A stretch of DNA of 64,000 nt, taken from positions 1-64,000 of the forward strand of contig NZ_JACHXU010000023.1 in the NCBI RefSeq assembly GCF_014192335.1, read 5' to 3'. Under the pieces are notes generated by a model that saw only the letters and a list, made by a program, of their open reading frames with translations, ran no database searches and was not told the DNA's origin. This document shows, one piece after another, positions 1 through 9,300 of this stretch; the first letter of the stretch is position 1, and each line of letters starts with the position of its first letter. The position numbers were made by a program, and so were the translations under genes. The DNA comes from Aporhodopirellula rubra. GTDB taxonomy: Bacteria > Planctomycetota > Planctomycetia > Pirellulales > Pirellulaceae.

Positions 1-296
1 CTTCTAGTGAGCAGCAAGCGTCTTCCTTGGGTACGGCACATTCTTTAGGGCGATGTGTCGGAAGGTTCTACCGATCGATCAAGATCGGGCCTAAAGCGAA
101 CCGCTCCGCATCAGGTTGGTTTAGTGCTTCGTACCTCGGGTAGTTCTGTTCCTTGGCGGTTTGAGCAGTGGCGACAGCGGCCTCCCGGGGGTAAATGATG
201 TGCGATTGACAGTAATGGACGATGGGTGAGTTTGAGCAAAGAGGGGCAAGAAGGGGCCAGCAGGTCCGATTCGCTATCACGACGTCACGCCATCAG
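1..296. other. Left edge, no supported gene
   Basis: No gene can be supported here. The minus strand carries a short open frame at 68-280 that lies beyond the point where the transposase homology stops, so it may be the tail of whatever the insertion sequence was truncated against. Nothing in it resembles the missing C-terminal half of an IS110 transposase. Confidence 0.5.
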
Positions 297-782
297 TTAC
301 GCGATACTGGCTTTCTCGCCCGTCGCGATCTCGATACCGTGGTTGACGAACCACGCACGGATGGTGTTTTTGGTTTTGTTGATCCGTTGGTCGAGTGTTT
401 TGCGGTACTTCACGAGGGATCGAAATTCACGGTGCTCGAGCGTGGGGACGTGAACCGGCTTGAGTTCCCCCATGGCGGCCAAGCGACCGAGTTTGAGTGC
501 ATCGTCACGATCGGTTTTTCGCTTGACTTTGGACCACGCCCAGGCTTCTTCATTGGTGCTGCAAACGAGGGTGCTGAAGCCAAACTGCTGGGCCACATCG
601 TTGATCCATCCCGAAGGGCCGCACGCCTCCATGACGACCAGGTCAGCACGCTGGCTTTCGAAAAGCGTATTGAAGCAGTCGCGTGTGGTCGGCGTGGTGA
701 GGAACTGAGTCCTTCGGGTTTGAGAATCAAAAAGGCAGGCAGCCGAGTTGAATTTGCCGAGGTCAAGTGCGAGAATCTTCAT
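297..782 (-). pseudogene. IS110-family transposase, N-terminal half only
   Basis: This encodes the N-terminal RuvC-like DEDD domain of an IS110-family transposase, which normally catalyses RNA-guided insertion and excision of its element. Visible motifs are LDLGK near residue 7, MEACGPSGW near residue 52 and KTDRDDALKLGRL near residue 95, which supply the four acidic catalytic positions. Family members usually run to about 330-400 residues with a C-terminal serine-containing domain; this frame stops after 161 residues, just past a GEKA motif, and no downstream frame continues the homology. The ATG at 782 begins immediately after a structured leader. The element is therefore a truncated, probably inactive copy. 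The family call is confident; the exact element is unknown. Confidence 0.88.
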
Positions 783-905
783 TGAGTTGAATCCTTGTGT
801 TTGTTGGGTGGAGTAAATGTGACAAGCAGCCCCAGGCTGCCCAGATCACGGGTCCGAGTCGCCAGTCATTGTTGACAAATGACTCCCACCCTTCAAACCT
901 CGGAC
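783..905 (-). ncRNA. Candidate IS110 bridge-RNA/left-end region
   Basis: The non-coding leader upstream of the transposase carries two clean hairpins. One has arms 826-831 and 835-840 (6 bp, 3-nt loop); the other has arms 864-870 and 878-884 (7 bp, 7-nt loop). In the IS110 group the sequence between the left end and the transposase start is known to encode the bridge RNA that pairs with target and donor DNA. Position, length and folding fit that role, but no guide loops were matched to a target, and with the transposase broken the RNA may be relic. Confidence 0.35.
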
Positions 906-909
906 TTAC

Positions 910-1464
910 ATGGATTCTTTACCCAATTGGGAGGCCGTGATATTGACGTCTCGACTTCTTGGATCGCGCGGTGAGGAATTGGCATTTGACATTTCTGGAC
1001 CCGAACTGGTAGCGTCAGAACCGGATCTCTTTGCATGGCAACTTTCTGTTGCGGTGCGAATGCCTTCTTCCGTTGCATCACTTACTCAGGACATCTGTTC
1101 CACGTTCTACGGGGAGCTACCTGATATCGCTCCGTTGACGCGTTTGCTGGATAGAGTGCCGTCCGCGCGTTTCGTCATTGACGAACAGAGCTTTGAGCTT
1201 CAGATCCTTGAACATCAGATAAATTCTGGGCCTGTTTCCGGCTTTGTCGTGAACTGCCGCTATTACTCAAACAACGCTGGGCATGATGCAAACTGGGACT
1301 CAGGTGTTGTTGATCAGCTATTGATTGATCCATGTCCCAATGCAGCCAGTGTTCGGTTTGCTTTTGTAGTCGAGTTCGATGCGTTACAATCTTTCCATCG
1401 TGAACTCGCGGCCGACCTTAGTGCCGGTGCAATCAAGGATGGATCACCAGGAACTACACCTTGA
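910..1464 (+). CDS. Hypothetical protein, cassette-like small gene
   Basis: A 184-residue soluble protein of unknown function. It has no signal peptide or membrane segment and is mildly acidic. The first 60 residues, with patches such as ELAFDISGP and WQLSVAVRMP, read like a beta-rich fold. A weak resemblance to small immunity-type proteins is possible but not supported by a diagnostic motif. It is the first of a series of short same-strand genes, starting directly beside the IS110 remnant. The ATG at 910 is the only good start; no strong ribosome-binding site precedes it. The frame has normal amino-acid composition and is not overlapped by a better one, which is the main reason to accept it. 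Confidence 0.6.
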   Translation: MDSLPNWEAVILTSRLLGSRGEELAFDISGPELVASEPDLFAWQLSVAVRMPSSVASLTQDICSTFYGELPDIAPLTRLLDRVPSARFVIDEQSFELQILEHQINSGPVSGFVVNCRYYSNNAGHDANWDSGVVDQLLIDPCPNAASVRFAFVVEFDALQSFHRELAADLSAGAIKDGSPGTTP

Positions 1465-2000
1465 AGCTTGAACCCGTGTTTTGTGTGATTTTGTTAGGTT
1501 GGTTATCGCCTTCAGATTGCTTTTGATTCGAGTGGCGCGCGAAGAGAGCAGGCGAGCGGAGCCAGTTTTGGAATGCTCGTAAGCGATTTGTAGAAAGGAT
1601 GGGCGTACCCGACATATCGCTTGTTAGGTTCACCAACAGGGTCTTACTGGCACTGCAAATCGCAATGCCAGCATGCCACTAATGCCTACATCAAGAGTCG
1701 GACAGGACCAAGATCTCCATCGGGGACAATGCCACCAATCCGCAGACGGCCTCCGCGACCCATCCATGTAGTCGTATTATCCCGCCAGCAGTGTGAACAG
1801 TCAAACAAATCATTTCGTCTCAACTTCTCGACAACAGTTCCTCCCAGGCCTCCTCTTCGTACGCGAAGTACGAAAGATCTCCATGGCATGCACGCGGAGC
1901 GGGGCTTGGGGCCGAGTCTAAAATGAACAACTTTACTTGCCCCTACCGGTGACGCCGGGCGTTATCCGATTCGAAACATTGACGACAGGGAAATCCAAAA
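1465..2000. other. Gene-free spacer between cassette-like genes
   Basis: About 540 bases without a convincing gene. Short frames on both strands (for example 1686-1889 minus) are Arg/Gly/Pro-rich and have no homology I recognise. The right end holds an attC-like palindrome, listed separately. Two GTTAGGT heptamers at about 1494 and 1623 match the loose core-site consensus GTTRRRY, but no matching left arms were found for them. Confidence 0.5.
1872..1968. repeat. attC-like imperfect palindrome A
   Basis: The left arm contains GCACGCGGAGC then GGGGC (1901-1905). The right arm contains GCCCC (1939-1943), then CCGGTGACGCCGGG and GTTATCC (1961-1967). CACGCGG pairs with CCGGTG apart from one extra base. 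The layout, two complementary arms with an unpaired base and a terminal GTTATCC directly before the next gene, is that of an integron attC site. A good complementary left terminal box is not visible, so the site is degenerate or misread. Confidence 0.4.
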
Positions 2001-2477
2001 ATGCGGTTTCTAATTGCGGCATCACTCATCACTATTGCTACGGCAAATGCATGTGGCCAAGAGAGCCCGCTCGCCGAGTTGACGGTAACATCAACCCGTT
2101 TGAGCTGTCCGTCCGGATTCGCGGAGGTCACCTTCGCATACAGACGTGGCAAAGCCGATAGCGACAAGTTGCAAGTCGATTTCATCGTCATCCAGACGTC
2201 ACCGCACTCCCAGTTCAAGACAACCGTTCACTTGAGCAGCAAAGTCGACGACGTCACCCCTCCCGCCTACATCGCCCTCCCTGAATGGGCGGTCGACCTA
2301 CCTCATGATCATCAAATACACGCTGTCACCGCTGGCCGCTACCACACAGTCGATTCTGATGTAACGCTTGGAGAAGTCCGAAGATGGCTCGACCAGCGTG
2401 AGGTAGAGGTGACGATCAGGTCGCTCCTGGAATACAGAACAAAATCGCGAGCTGCGAAGCATAACACCGGCGAATAA
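2001..2477 (+). CDS. Secreted hypothetical protein
   Basis: A 158-residue protein with a clear N-terminal signal peptide: a hydrophobic stretch at residues 3-17, then a short polar cleavage region near ANACGQ. The cysteine there is preceded by an alanine-rich stretch, so lipidation is possible but the lipobox is poor. The mature part is beta-rich with no recognised domain. The start is the ATG at 2001, about 33 bases after an attC-like palindrome. Its 3' end runs into the next palindrome, as gene-cassette ORFs often do. Function unknown; export to the periplasm or outside is inferred. Confidence 0.65.
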   Translation: MRFLIAASLITIATANACGQESPLAELTVTSTRLSCPSGFAEVTFAYRRGKADSDKLQVDFIVIQTSPHSQFKTTVHLSSKVDDVTPPAYIALPEWAVDLPHDHQIHAVTAGRYHTVDSDVTLGEVRRWLDQREVEVTIRSLLEYRTKSRAAKHNTGE

Positions 2478-2561
2478 TCATCCGCTGCACCCGTGCGATG
2501 AAGTCGGGCGTATCCAAATGGTCAATTTTTCATCGCCCCCGAGTGATAAGTGACGTTACCG
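2462..2561. repeat. attC-like imperfect palindrome B
   Basis: The left arm starts with GCATAAC at the end of the preceding gene and includes CTGCACCCG and GTCGGGCG. The right arm reads CGCCCCCGAGTGATAAG and ends with GACGTTACC (2552-2560). The arms pair imperfectly, and the outer AAC and GTT boxes have the expected polarity. It sits between two small plus-strand genes, as sites A and D do. Confidence 0.4.
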
Positions 2562-2751
2562 GATAATCATGAAACGAGGACTTCCAACAATCGCCTATTC
2601 GATCTGCATGCATAATTCGTCCGATGGTCCTTCCTATTGTGCCTACAGCGAGGCCGATAGCCTCGAAATGTCGATGGATAACGAATAGCAAATCAATACG
2701 ATCGGCGCTGCGCCGCCCTCGCTAACGGCAAGCATCACGAAAACTGCGGAC

Positions 2752-3225
2752 GTGTCGTCGATGGGTGCCCTGGATGCGGCCAGCTATCCGGCACCGAACA
2801 GCGATTATGATTCGTTGCATGAAAATTGTGTGTCTTGGGCTTTTGCCAATCCGTGGGATGACGCCGAATCGATTATTCGAAATGGGCGTAACGTTTGGGT
2901 GTGCGTCGAGTCGCTTGATGAGCTTGAACGGGTCCTCTACTTCCGAGGCTTGACTTGCGAGAACACGAGCTTCGCGTTTCAGATTACCAGTGGCACCACC
3001 GTCCATGATGCTGCGTCGTTCGCGTCGCCAATCGTAGCCCGCCTGGTTGAATGTGGACTGCCAGGCGCACAAGTCCTTGCACGTGGCTCATTCGCTCACA
3101 TGAACCTGCTAGAATATGGCGTCTTGACATTCATTAATGGGCTGCTGTTACTTGACGCTACTTTCGCTTCCATCATGGAATTGCTAACTCAAGTTACTTC
3201 GCATTTCGAAAAAGACGGGTCATAA
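2752..3225 (+). CDS. Hypothetical protein, cassette-like small gene
   Basis: A 157-residue protein of unknown function. The start is either the GTG at 2752 or the ATG at 2761. Residues 20-60 look like a mixed alpha/beta domain (SWAFANPWDDAESIIRNG, VWVCVESLDELERVLYFRG), and a hydrophobic segment lies near residues 122-142. There is no signal peptide. It follows attC-like palindrome B and shares strand and size class with its neighbours. No family recognised; a role cannot be assigned. Confidence 0.55.
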   Translation: MSSMGALDAASYPAPNSDYDSLHENCVSWAFANPWDDAESIIRNGRNVWVCVESLDELERVLYFRGLTCENTSFAFQITSGTTVHDAASFASPIVARLVECGLPGAQVLARGSFAHMNLLEYGVLTFINGLLLLDATFASIMELLTQVTSHFEKDGS

Positions 3226-3234
3226 AGCACACAT

Positions 3235-3261
3235 CCGGAACGGTGGGCCGCGCGGTTCCGG
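3235..3261. repeat. Intergenic hairpin (possible degenerate attC)
   Basis: A perfect 7-bp inverted repeat, CCGGAAC (3235-3241) with GTTCCGG (3255-3261), lies ten bases after the preceding stop codon. The wider segment 3221-3308, ending in CAGTGATCTCAGACGTTTG, could be a decayed attC-like site, but resemblance is weaker than for sites A, B and D. It has no T-tract, so it is not a convincing intrinsic terminator. Confidence 0.3.
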
Positions 3262-3335
3262 AATTCCACTTTGGTTAGCCGCGGTCCAGTGATCTCAGAC
3301 GTTTGTCTTACAATCCACAATAGGGATCGACCACC

Positions 3336-4016
3336 ATGCTACGATGCACCTTGATCGCAACTATTGCTATTGCGGCGTTGGGGACAGCCCGACATGCAAC
3401 CGCAGAAGACGTGCTCTTTGAAGATAGTTTTAGCGGCACTCTCTCAACTAAGTGGCAGGCTGTCGGGTTGACAGAAGACGACTACCGAATCCGCGACGGT
3501 GGATTGGAGATGCGTGTTCAACCAGGCAGACGTACTCGCGACACTCCGATGCTAATGGTCTTGCTACCCTTCAATACATCGGAGACTGTGACAGCGTCCG
3601 TAGAGGTGACACCACTGGATCGATTCACGGAACCGGACGAATCTGCAGGACTCTTCCTGACGGATGCTGACAGCCGAGAATTTGGCGCGGAAAAGAGGAA
3701 CATGAACGGGCATCTTGTGTTCTCGCCGGGAAATGTAGAATTCATTGGGGAAAAAGGAGACGAAGGAGATCCGCAGCAATATGCGTTGAAGTTCTGGCCC
3801 GCGAATGAGGTCTACGGTCCACTACGGATCATCGTTCGAGGGCACTATGGCCACTTCCAGGTTGGCCCATCCCCGGCGGGTAAGTACTTGAACTTCTTCC
3901 ACTCAGCGCTCCGCAAAAACGAACCGAAACGCGGTTTCTGTCTTTCTGCATCCGGTGCCCCATCCGACCGCGAACACTGGGTGCGATTCGACAATTTCCG
4001 CGTAACTCGCAATTGA
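3336..4016 (+). CDS. Secreted protein, concanavalin-like jelly-roll fold likely
   Basis: A 226-residue exported protein. The signal peptide spans about residues 1-23, with a hydrophobic core and a cleavage site near ATAED. The mature part opens with DVLFEDSFSGTLSTKWQAVG, a pattern typical of the first strand of lectin/glucanase-like sandwiches of the DUF1080 and DUF1349 type, and ends with a matching strand, WVRFDNFRVTRN. The family assignment rests on this fold signature only. Probable role: binding or modifying extracellular carbohydrate. The ATG at 3336 fits the signal peptide exactly. It is the fourth in the run of small plus-strand genes and is followed by the best attC-like palindrome. 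Confidence 0.7.
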   Translation: MLRCTLIATIAIAALGTARHATAEDVLFEDSFSGTLSTKWQAVGLTEDDYRIRDGGLEMRVQPGRRTRDTPMLMVLLPFNTSETVTASVEVTPLDRFTEPDESAGLFLTDADSREFGAEKRNMNGHLVFSPGNVEFIGEKGDEGDPQQYALKFWPANEVYGPLRIIVRGHYGHFQVGPSPAGKYLNFFHSALRKNEPKRGFCLSASGAPSDREHWVRFDNFRVTRN

Positions 4017-4017
4017 G

Positions 4018-4108
4018 ACGAATGATAGGATGCAAGGGAGCGATGGTGGTGCGGTTTCGTTTTGGATCGAAGCCAATTCCGCCGCCCCCACCGATCACAA
4101 ACGTTATC
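4018..4108. repeat. attC-like imperfect palindrome D
   Basis: The left arm contains AGGATGCAAGGGAGC then GATGGTGG (4042-4049) and TGCGG. The right arm contains CCGCCGCCC then CCACCGATC (4088-4096) and ends with GTTATCC (4103-4109). GATGGTGG pairs with CCACCGATC over 8 bp, leaving one C unpaired, the hallmark of attC folding. This is the clearest of the sites and stands directly between two short same-strand genes. Confidence 0.45.
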
Positions 4109-4166
4109 CTTACTAGAATCCAACACCGCCAATACTGCTTGCTGCCTCAGAGATTGCAAAGCCACC

Positions 4167-4532
4167 ATGAAGTCCACCGGGGATCACGATGAGCGTATCG
4201 CGAACATGACGTTCGCCTCTGTTTACCCGCACTATGTTGCGAAGGTTGAGAAGAAGGGTCGAACCGTAGAAGAGCTGCAACAAGTCATTTCATGGCTGAC
4301 GGGTTTCAAAGCGAACGATGTCCAACGTCTGATTAAGAACGAGGCTACGTTCGAACAATTCTTTGCCGCCGCCACGCTCAACCCGAACGCAAGCCTGATC
4401 ACTGGCTCAATTTGTGGCTATCGAATCGAAGAAATTGAGACACCGTTGACCAAACAAGTCAGATATTTGGACAAGTTGGTGGACGAATTGGCCAAAGGAC
4501 GCAAAATGGAAAAGATTTTGCGGTCTCCCTAG
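4167..4532 (+). CDS. DUF2200 domain-containing protein
   Basis: A 121-residue protein matching the small DUF2200 family along its whole length. Recognisable stretches are DERIANMTFASVYPHYVAKV near the start, WLTGF near residue 43, TLNPNASLITGSICGYR near residue 75 and the terminal VRYLDKLVDELAKGRKMEK. The family is widespread in bacteria; its biochemical role is unknown. It is cytoplasmic by absence of any signal. The ATG at 4167 gives the family's normal N-terminus, and an upstream in-frame extension is not needed. It follows palindrome D. DUF2200 genes are commonly found as mobile single genes, which would suit the cassette idea, but that is inference. Confidence 0.92.
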   Translation: MKSTGDHDERIANMTFASVYPHYVAKVEKKGRTVEELQQVISWLTGFKANDVQRLIKNEATFEQFFAAATLNPNASLITGSICGYRIEEIETPLTKQVRYLDKLVDELAKGRKMEKILRSP

Positions 4533-4862
4533 TCCGAAAACTGCGGATTTACTGACCAAACGCACACTAGCTATACGTTGGGCAGGTGAATTTGAATGCC
4601 TTACGGGTGCTGAATGACCAATTTCATTTGTCTTGATCATTCCGGTGCAGCGGCTTGCACTTTTTTCGCTGGGTTGGCGCAGACGGTTATCGCAGTCGAG
4701 CGATTCGGAGATGCTGTTCTTTCGCGATATGATCGTCGGTTACGTTGAGTCGGAGCGGTAGGTTGCGTTGGCGGACGTTGGATTATGTTGGGTTATTAAG
4801 TAGGCGAGAGGTTGTTGGTGCGCGGTGATTGGGAAAGCGAAATTGGCGGATGGGTTGGCGCA
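4533..4862. other. Gene-free spacer before the tandem repeats
   Basis: No gene supported. A GTTGGGC heptamer near 4576, inside a CTATACGTTGGGC context, fits the generic attC right core (GTTRRRY), but a clear left arm was not found. The rest is unremarkable. Confidence 0.4.
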
Positions 4863-5302
4863 GGGTTGTTGCGGGCTGAGGCTCTCAGACCGTGGTGGTG
4901 GGGACTGACCGAAGGGCCTCGGTCAGCTACGGGGAGTCTTGGTTTATGGGGTGGGTTGTTGCGGGCTGAGGCTCTCAGACCGTGGTGGTGGGAACTGACC
5001 GAAGGGCCTCGGTCAGCTACGGGGAGTCTTGGTTTATGAGGTGGGTTGTTGCGGGCTGAGGTTCTTGGACCGTGGTGGTGGGGACTGACCGAGAGGCCTC
5101 GGTCAGCTACGGGGAGTGTTGGATTGTGGGGTGGGTTGTTGCGGACTGAGGATCTTGGACCGTGGTGGTGGGGACTGACCGAAGGGCCTCGGTCAGCTAC
5201 GGGGAGTGTTGGATTGTGGGGTGGGTTGTTGCGGGCTGTGGTTCTTGGACCGTGGTCGTGGGGACTGACCGAGGGGCCTCGGTCAGCTACGGGGAGTGTG
5301 AG
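4863..5302. repeat. Five tandem copies of a 90-bp hairpin repeat
   Basis: Units start at 4863, 4953, 5043, 5133 and 5223, with an exact 90-bp period; the fifth is slightly short. Each contains the hairpin CTGACCGA/TCGGTCAG. Where copies differ at the loop, the stem lengthens: copy 3 pairs 9 bp (CTGACCGAG/CTCGGTCAG) and copy 5 pairs 10 bp. Units are highly similar but show clustered differences: copies 1-2 read GCTCTCAGACC and copies 3-5 read TTCTTGGACC or close variants. Because 90 is a multiple of three the array creates long spurious frames; these are not treated as genes. Confidence 0.96.
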
Positions 5303-5619
5303 GTGGCTTGGGTTTTGGGCGTGGAGAAGTTCGCAGTTGCTTTATTGGTAGCCGATTTGCGTCTCGAAGCCAGCAGCCCCCCGTAAGTACACCATAGGGG
5401 CGTACTGCACGCGTCGCGACCGAGAACGTTTGCCCCGCGGTTACGTCGTACGCACCGAAGCTTGTATCTTTCGCGTTCTGCCTGACGGGTAAGCAAAGGA
5501 CGGGCGCAGGTGTATCATCTGCTGGCCCTAGCGAATGTCATTCGGTCACAGCAGTCAGAGAAGAGCGTCACTCGAGACACGGTGCTGTTTGTCTGATTTC
5601 ATAATGGAAGAGATTTCAA
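5303..5619. other. Gene-free spacer
   Basis: No gene or RNA supported between the repeat array and the DUF2306 gene. The segment probably carries the promoter of the latter; no clear -35/-10 pair could be assigned. Confidence 0.4.
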
Positions 5620-6024
5620 TTGGATTATCGACACCTCATGTTTTTGCACCTGGCGACGGTTGTTCCTTGTGTTTTCTTGGGCGCGATTGTCTTCGTGATA
5701 AAAAAAGGAACCCTCGTTCATAGGCGTATTGGTCGTATCTACATGATTTTGATGATGGCGACTGCGACAACAACCTTGTTCATGCCGGCGGTGGTCGGCC
5801 CTCGATTGCTAGACCATTTCGGGTTCATTCATCTGTTTAGCGTACTAACACTTTTCTCCGTCCCACGAGCCTATTTTGCCATTCGACGTGGGGATACGCG
5901 AACACATCAAATCTCGATGATCAGCCTGTATGCCGGAGCAATCGTCATCGCCGGCGCGTTTACATTCATGCCAGGCCGCTATTTGCACAGTCTCATTTTT
6001 GGCATGTCGGCCCTCGGCTACTGA
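5620..6024 (+). CDS. DUF2306-type small integral membrane protein
   Basis: A 134-residue polytopic membrane protein with four hydrophobic segments (about residues 7-27, 38-58, 66-86, 104-126). Motifs typical of DUF2306 are HLATVVPCVFLGA, KKGTLVHRRIGRIYM and the R(R)GDTRTHQISM loop. The family is of unknown function and sits in the inner membrane. The start used is TTG at 5620, preceded by GGAAGAG about ten bases upstream; the next in-frame ATG at 5638 would clip the first helix. The gene is oriented toward the kinase gene on the other strand and stands alone. Confidence 0.8.
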   Translation: MDYRHLMFLHLATVVPCVFLGAIVFVIKKGTLVHRRIGRIYMILMMATATTTLFMPAVVGPRLLDHFGFIHLFSVLTLFSVPRAYFAIRRGDTRTHQISMISLYAGAIVIAGAFTFMPGRYLHSLIFGMSALGY

Positions 6025-6325
6025 GCTTTCTGGGCAATTCCCTGCAATAATGAAAAACTCAGAGTCGAGTTCAATTGCGCGTGAAAGCAGACCGAAACTA
6101 GGTGACGCCCTGACCAGACCCGCTGTTCTGTACCGGCCACAGTGAATAGATCATCAATTCATCTGGCCGGGAGGGTCTCGTCAGATGACGCGAATTCTCA
6201 ACCGAAGAACTTTTGTGGGTACCGCGAACGCTCAATGAACACGATCGTCTCACCATCGCACTTTTTTCGGGCGTGTACCAAGCCGCGTACCAGGCCGCTG
6301 ACCACGTTCAGCGAGCCGTCTCCTG
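6025..6325. other. Convergent intergenic region
   Basis: Three hundred bases between the DUF2306 gene (plus) and the kinase-tubulin gene (minus). No gene supported and no intrinsic terminator with a good T-tract was seen. Confidence 0.4.
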
Positions 6326-9300
6326 CTACGGCTGATCCCATTGGATGTCGGTGCGGGCATGCAGCCGCTTGCTGACTTGGGTGTTGCCGCCGGTGAGTGT
6401 TTCGAACCTGCGAATGACCTCGTCAACGGGAATTTGCTGAGCTTCGTGCACGAGTGCGGGAGTGATGCCGGGGATAACGACGGTGGTGAGAGAGCCTTGG
6501 TGCGCGGCGGCGACTTTCGGTTCCAACCGTTCTCGCTCGCCGTCGCTGCCGACCAAGAGCAACAACCGTTGACGTCCGCCACATTGCAACAGACCGGGGA
6601 TCGCGACTTTGAGTGCAGACTCGATCGTCGTCTGCTCGTTCCATCGGTTGCGTTGGCCGCCCGTGGGCGTGAAAGTTTGCGTTTCCATCGTTGCCGGGGC
6701 TGGTGTCGTCATGTAGTGCGCGGTGACCTTCACGGTGTCCGATGTCGCCTTCGTACTTGAATCAGGCTGTCCCAACGACGCGGTTACGTTGGTCACATTC
6801 ACATCGGTCTTGTTAAGCAAGTTGTTGCATGTTGTCGAGGCGGAAACGTCCGTTACGCGTCGATGTTGATCGATGATGTCTTCGACCATGGGAAGGCACA
6901 GCGATACGAGTTCGCTCGCCATCGTTTTGACATCCCATGCTGCATCGGGTTTTCGCACGGGAGCGATAAGCCACCGCTGCGCCGACTCGTTGTGGAGGTG
7001 GTCGAGGACCTGAGTGAACCGGAGCTGGATTTCCTGCGGCATCTCAGTCCATGGGTTCTCGGTGTCACGGTTGTCACCAGGAACGCATCGGACGGCGCGA
7101 GCGATCCCGATTGCGGCTTCGGACAATTGAGTGTGCAGGGTCTCGAGTTGTTTCGTCAACCGCGAGTACGATTGGCTGGTCAATTGCAGGGCGATCGCCA
7201 TCAAACGCGTAAGCGCCATCCGCTCGGCAGCTTCGAGGCGATTGACCATTTCTTCATCGCTCGCGCCAATACTCGTTCCGATATCCGACACGCTCGACTG
7301 CGACTGTTCAGCCAGCACACGTGACGTTTCGCGCGTTTCGACAATCAGCTTTTCGATCGCCTGAACGGCGGACGTGATATCGATGCGTCCGTCTTGCAGG
7401 CGAACGACCAACTCGCGTCGCAGCGAAACGACCTGCGCGGCGACGCTGCGTTGCAACTGCGTAGCAATATCGGCATCGTCGAGGCTGCCGAGGATCACCA
7501 TTTCAATTGTTTCGCATTGACCGATCGCTTCGGCACTGAGCGGGGCCAGCAAGGCCGCCAACTGATCGACGATCGCGGCTTCATTTTCGCCGAACAAACC
7601 GCGGATTTGTCCGATCATCAATTGCGGATTGATATCGCATCGTTTGCGGAGCCGTTCGGCGAGCGGTCCCGCGATATCACGTGATTCGGCGGGGCGTCCG
7701 AGCCAACGCAACAAGAGATGACGTGCCGCGGCGGGAGCGAGCAAGTTTTCTTCTAACGCTCGAACGCATTTCAATCGTGTCACGCCGACACTGCGGATCA
7801 TTGGTTTTGCCAAACCGACGGCATCGGCAGCGTCGCAGCGTCGAGCGGACGCCAAGAGTTCTCCGGCACCGGTCGCGTCTGCCCATAGGTAGTCGACGAT
7901 TGTCGCGGATGCGGACGGTGAGTCCGGCGACGCATGATCGCCATCGAGAATCAGGTAGGCATCGCGGAGCGGGTTGCGAACGGCGGGGACTCCAGGCCAG
8001 TTGACACCGTTGTCACCAGGGTAACTGTTACCGGGGGTGACGTAATGACGAATTTCGGAGACCGCAGCGTGCGTGTCGTGCAGAGAAACGTTTTGATGCG
8101 GGTTTCCCTTCATGCACACCGATGACAACAGCGGCAAAACGGGTGCGTGCTCCATTCCGGCTTCATCGAGGAGCGTGCGGAGTCGCGGTGCGAGATCTAA
8201 GATCATCCCGCTCGCGGTCCCTCCGGAAATGGAGCCCACAATGTAGATGGAGGGTACACGTTCTCCACAAACGGCCGCGAGATGGTCGATCGCTTCACGA
8301 AGCCCGGCGTCAATCTTCTCAGCGTGATCGACCATCGCGAGCCGTCCCAATGGGCGCATGCCTTCGGTCGCAGCACTTCGCGGAACGTTGTAGATCCACC
8401 GGCGTGAGACGTTTCGCAGATGTTCGGTTGGGCGGGCGCGGTATTCCGACGCCGAACGCAATGGTGTGTGCAGAATCGTCGCGGGTGGGATTCGGTCGGA
8501 CGCTTCGGTCAATCGAGCCGCATGGATCGTATGCATGTCGGTATCGATCAACACGGAATGCAAATCCAGCGGACATGCCGAGTGCAGCGTCGCGACGCGT
8601 CCACGGAGTTCGTGCAAACACTCCGCGCCGACACCACCAATGGCGACCAACAACGCATGTCCGGTAACACGGCTACGGAGCTGCTCGCTGTCGGCGTTGA
8701 TGCTCGGCAAGTCCTCGACCGCAACTTCCTCAGCGACAGGTCCCGTGGTGACTCGTTGGACGGTGGTATCTTGACGTTGGCGAGGCGTTTTCAGGGCGTC
8801 GACGAATTCCTGACAACTGTCGAAGCGACGATCCGGATCTTTTTCGAGCGCCCGTGCCACGGCCACGCGATCTGCGGGCGGAAGCGGCTCGAGATTCGGC
8901 GCCGCGTGAACGTGCTGGGTCGCGAGTTGCGCGATCGTACGTCCGGAAAAGGGACGCGTTCCGGTCAACAGTTCCTGGTACATCACGGCGAGTGAGTACT
9001 GGTCACTGTTCATACTTGGCCGTCCGTCGAAGACCTCCGGCGGAGCGTAAATTGGTGTCAAACCGCCGACGATCGAGTTGTCAGTTTCTCGCAGATCCTT
9101 GAGCAACCCGAAGTCACCGACTTTGACGTGCCCGCCCACCATCAGGAGGTTACCGGGCTTCACGTCGAGATGCTGCAGTTGGTAACTCTTGTGCAAATAG
9201 TCCAACGCATCAGCGGCGTCATGCAAGTACGACAGTAACGCCGCACGCGGGATTCCACAGGAGCCACGATCGATGTGCCGCTTGAGAACATCTTCGAGCG

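Noticed and set aside
222..785. Open frame of 187 codons on the plus strand
   Set aside because: It is antisense to the IS110 transposase remnant, which has clear DEDD motifs; no homology in the plus frame.
1621..1926. Frame of 101 codons (plus) and opposing frame 1686-1889 (minus)
   Set aside because: Arg/Pro/Ser-rich with no domain or signal; the region also contains an attC-like palindrome, so open frames here are likely chance.
4812..5386. Several open frames through the 90-bp repeats
   Set aside because: The repeat length is a multiple of three, so frames stay open automatically; composition is Trp/Gly-rich and implausible, and the hairpin is conserved instead.
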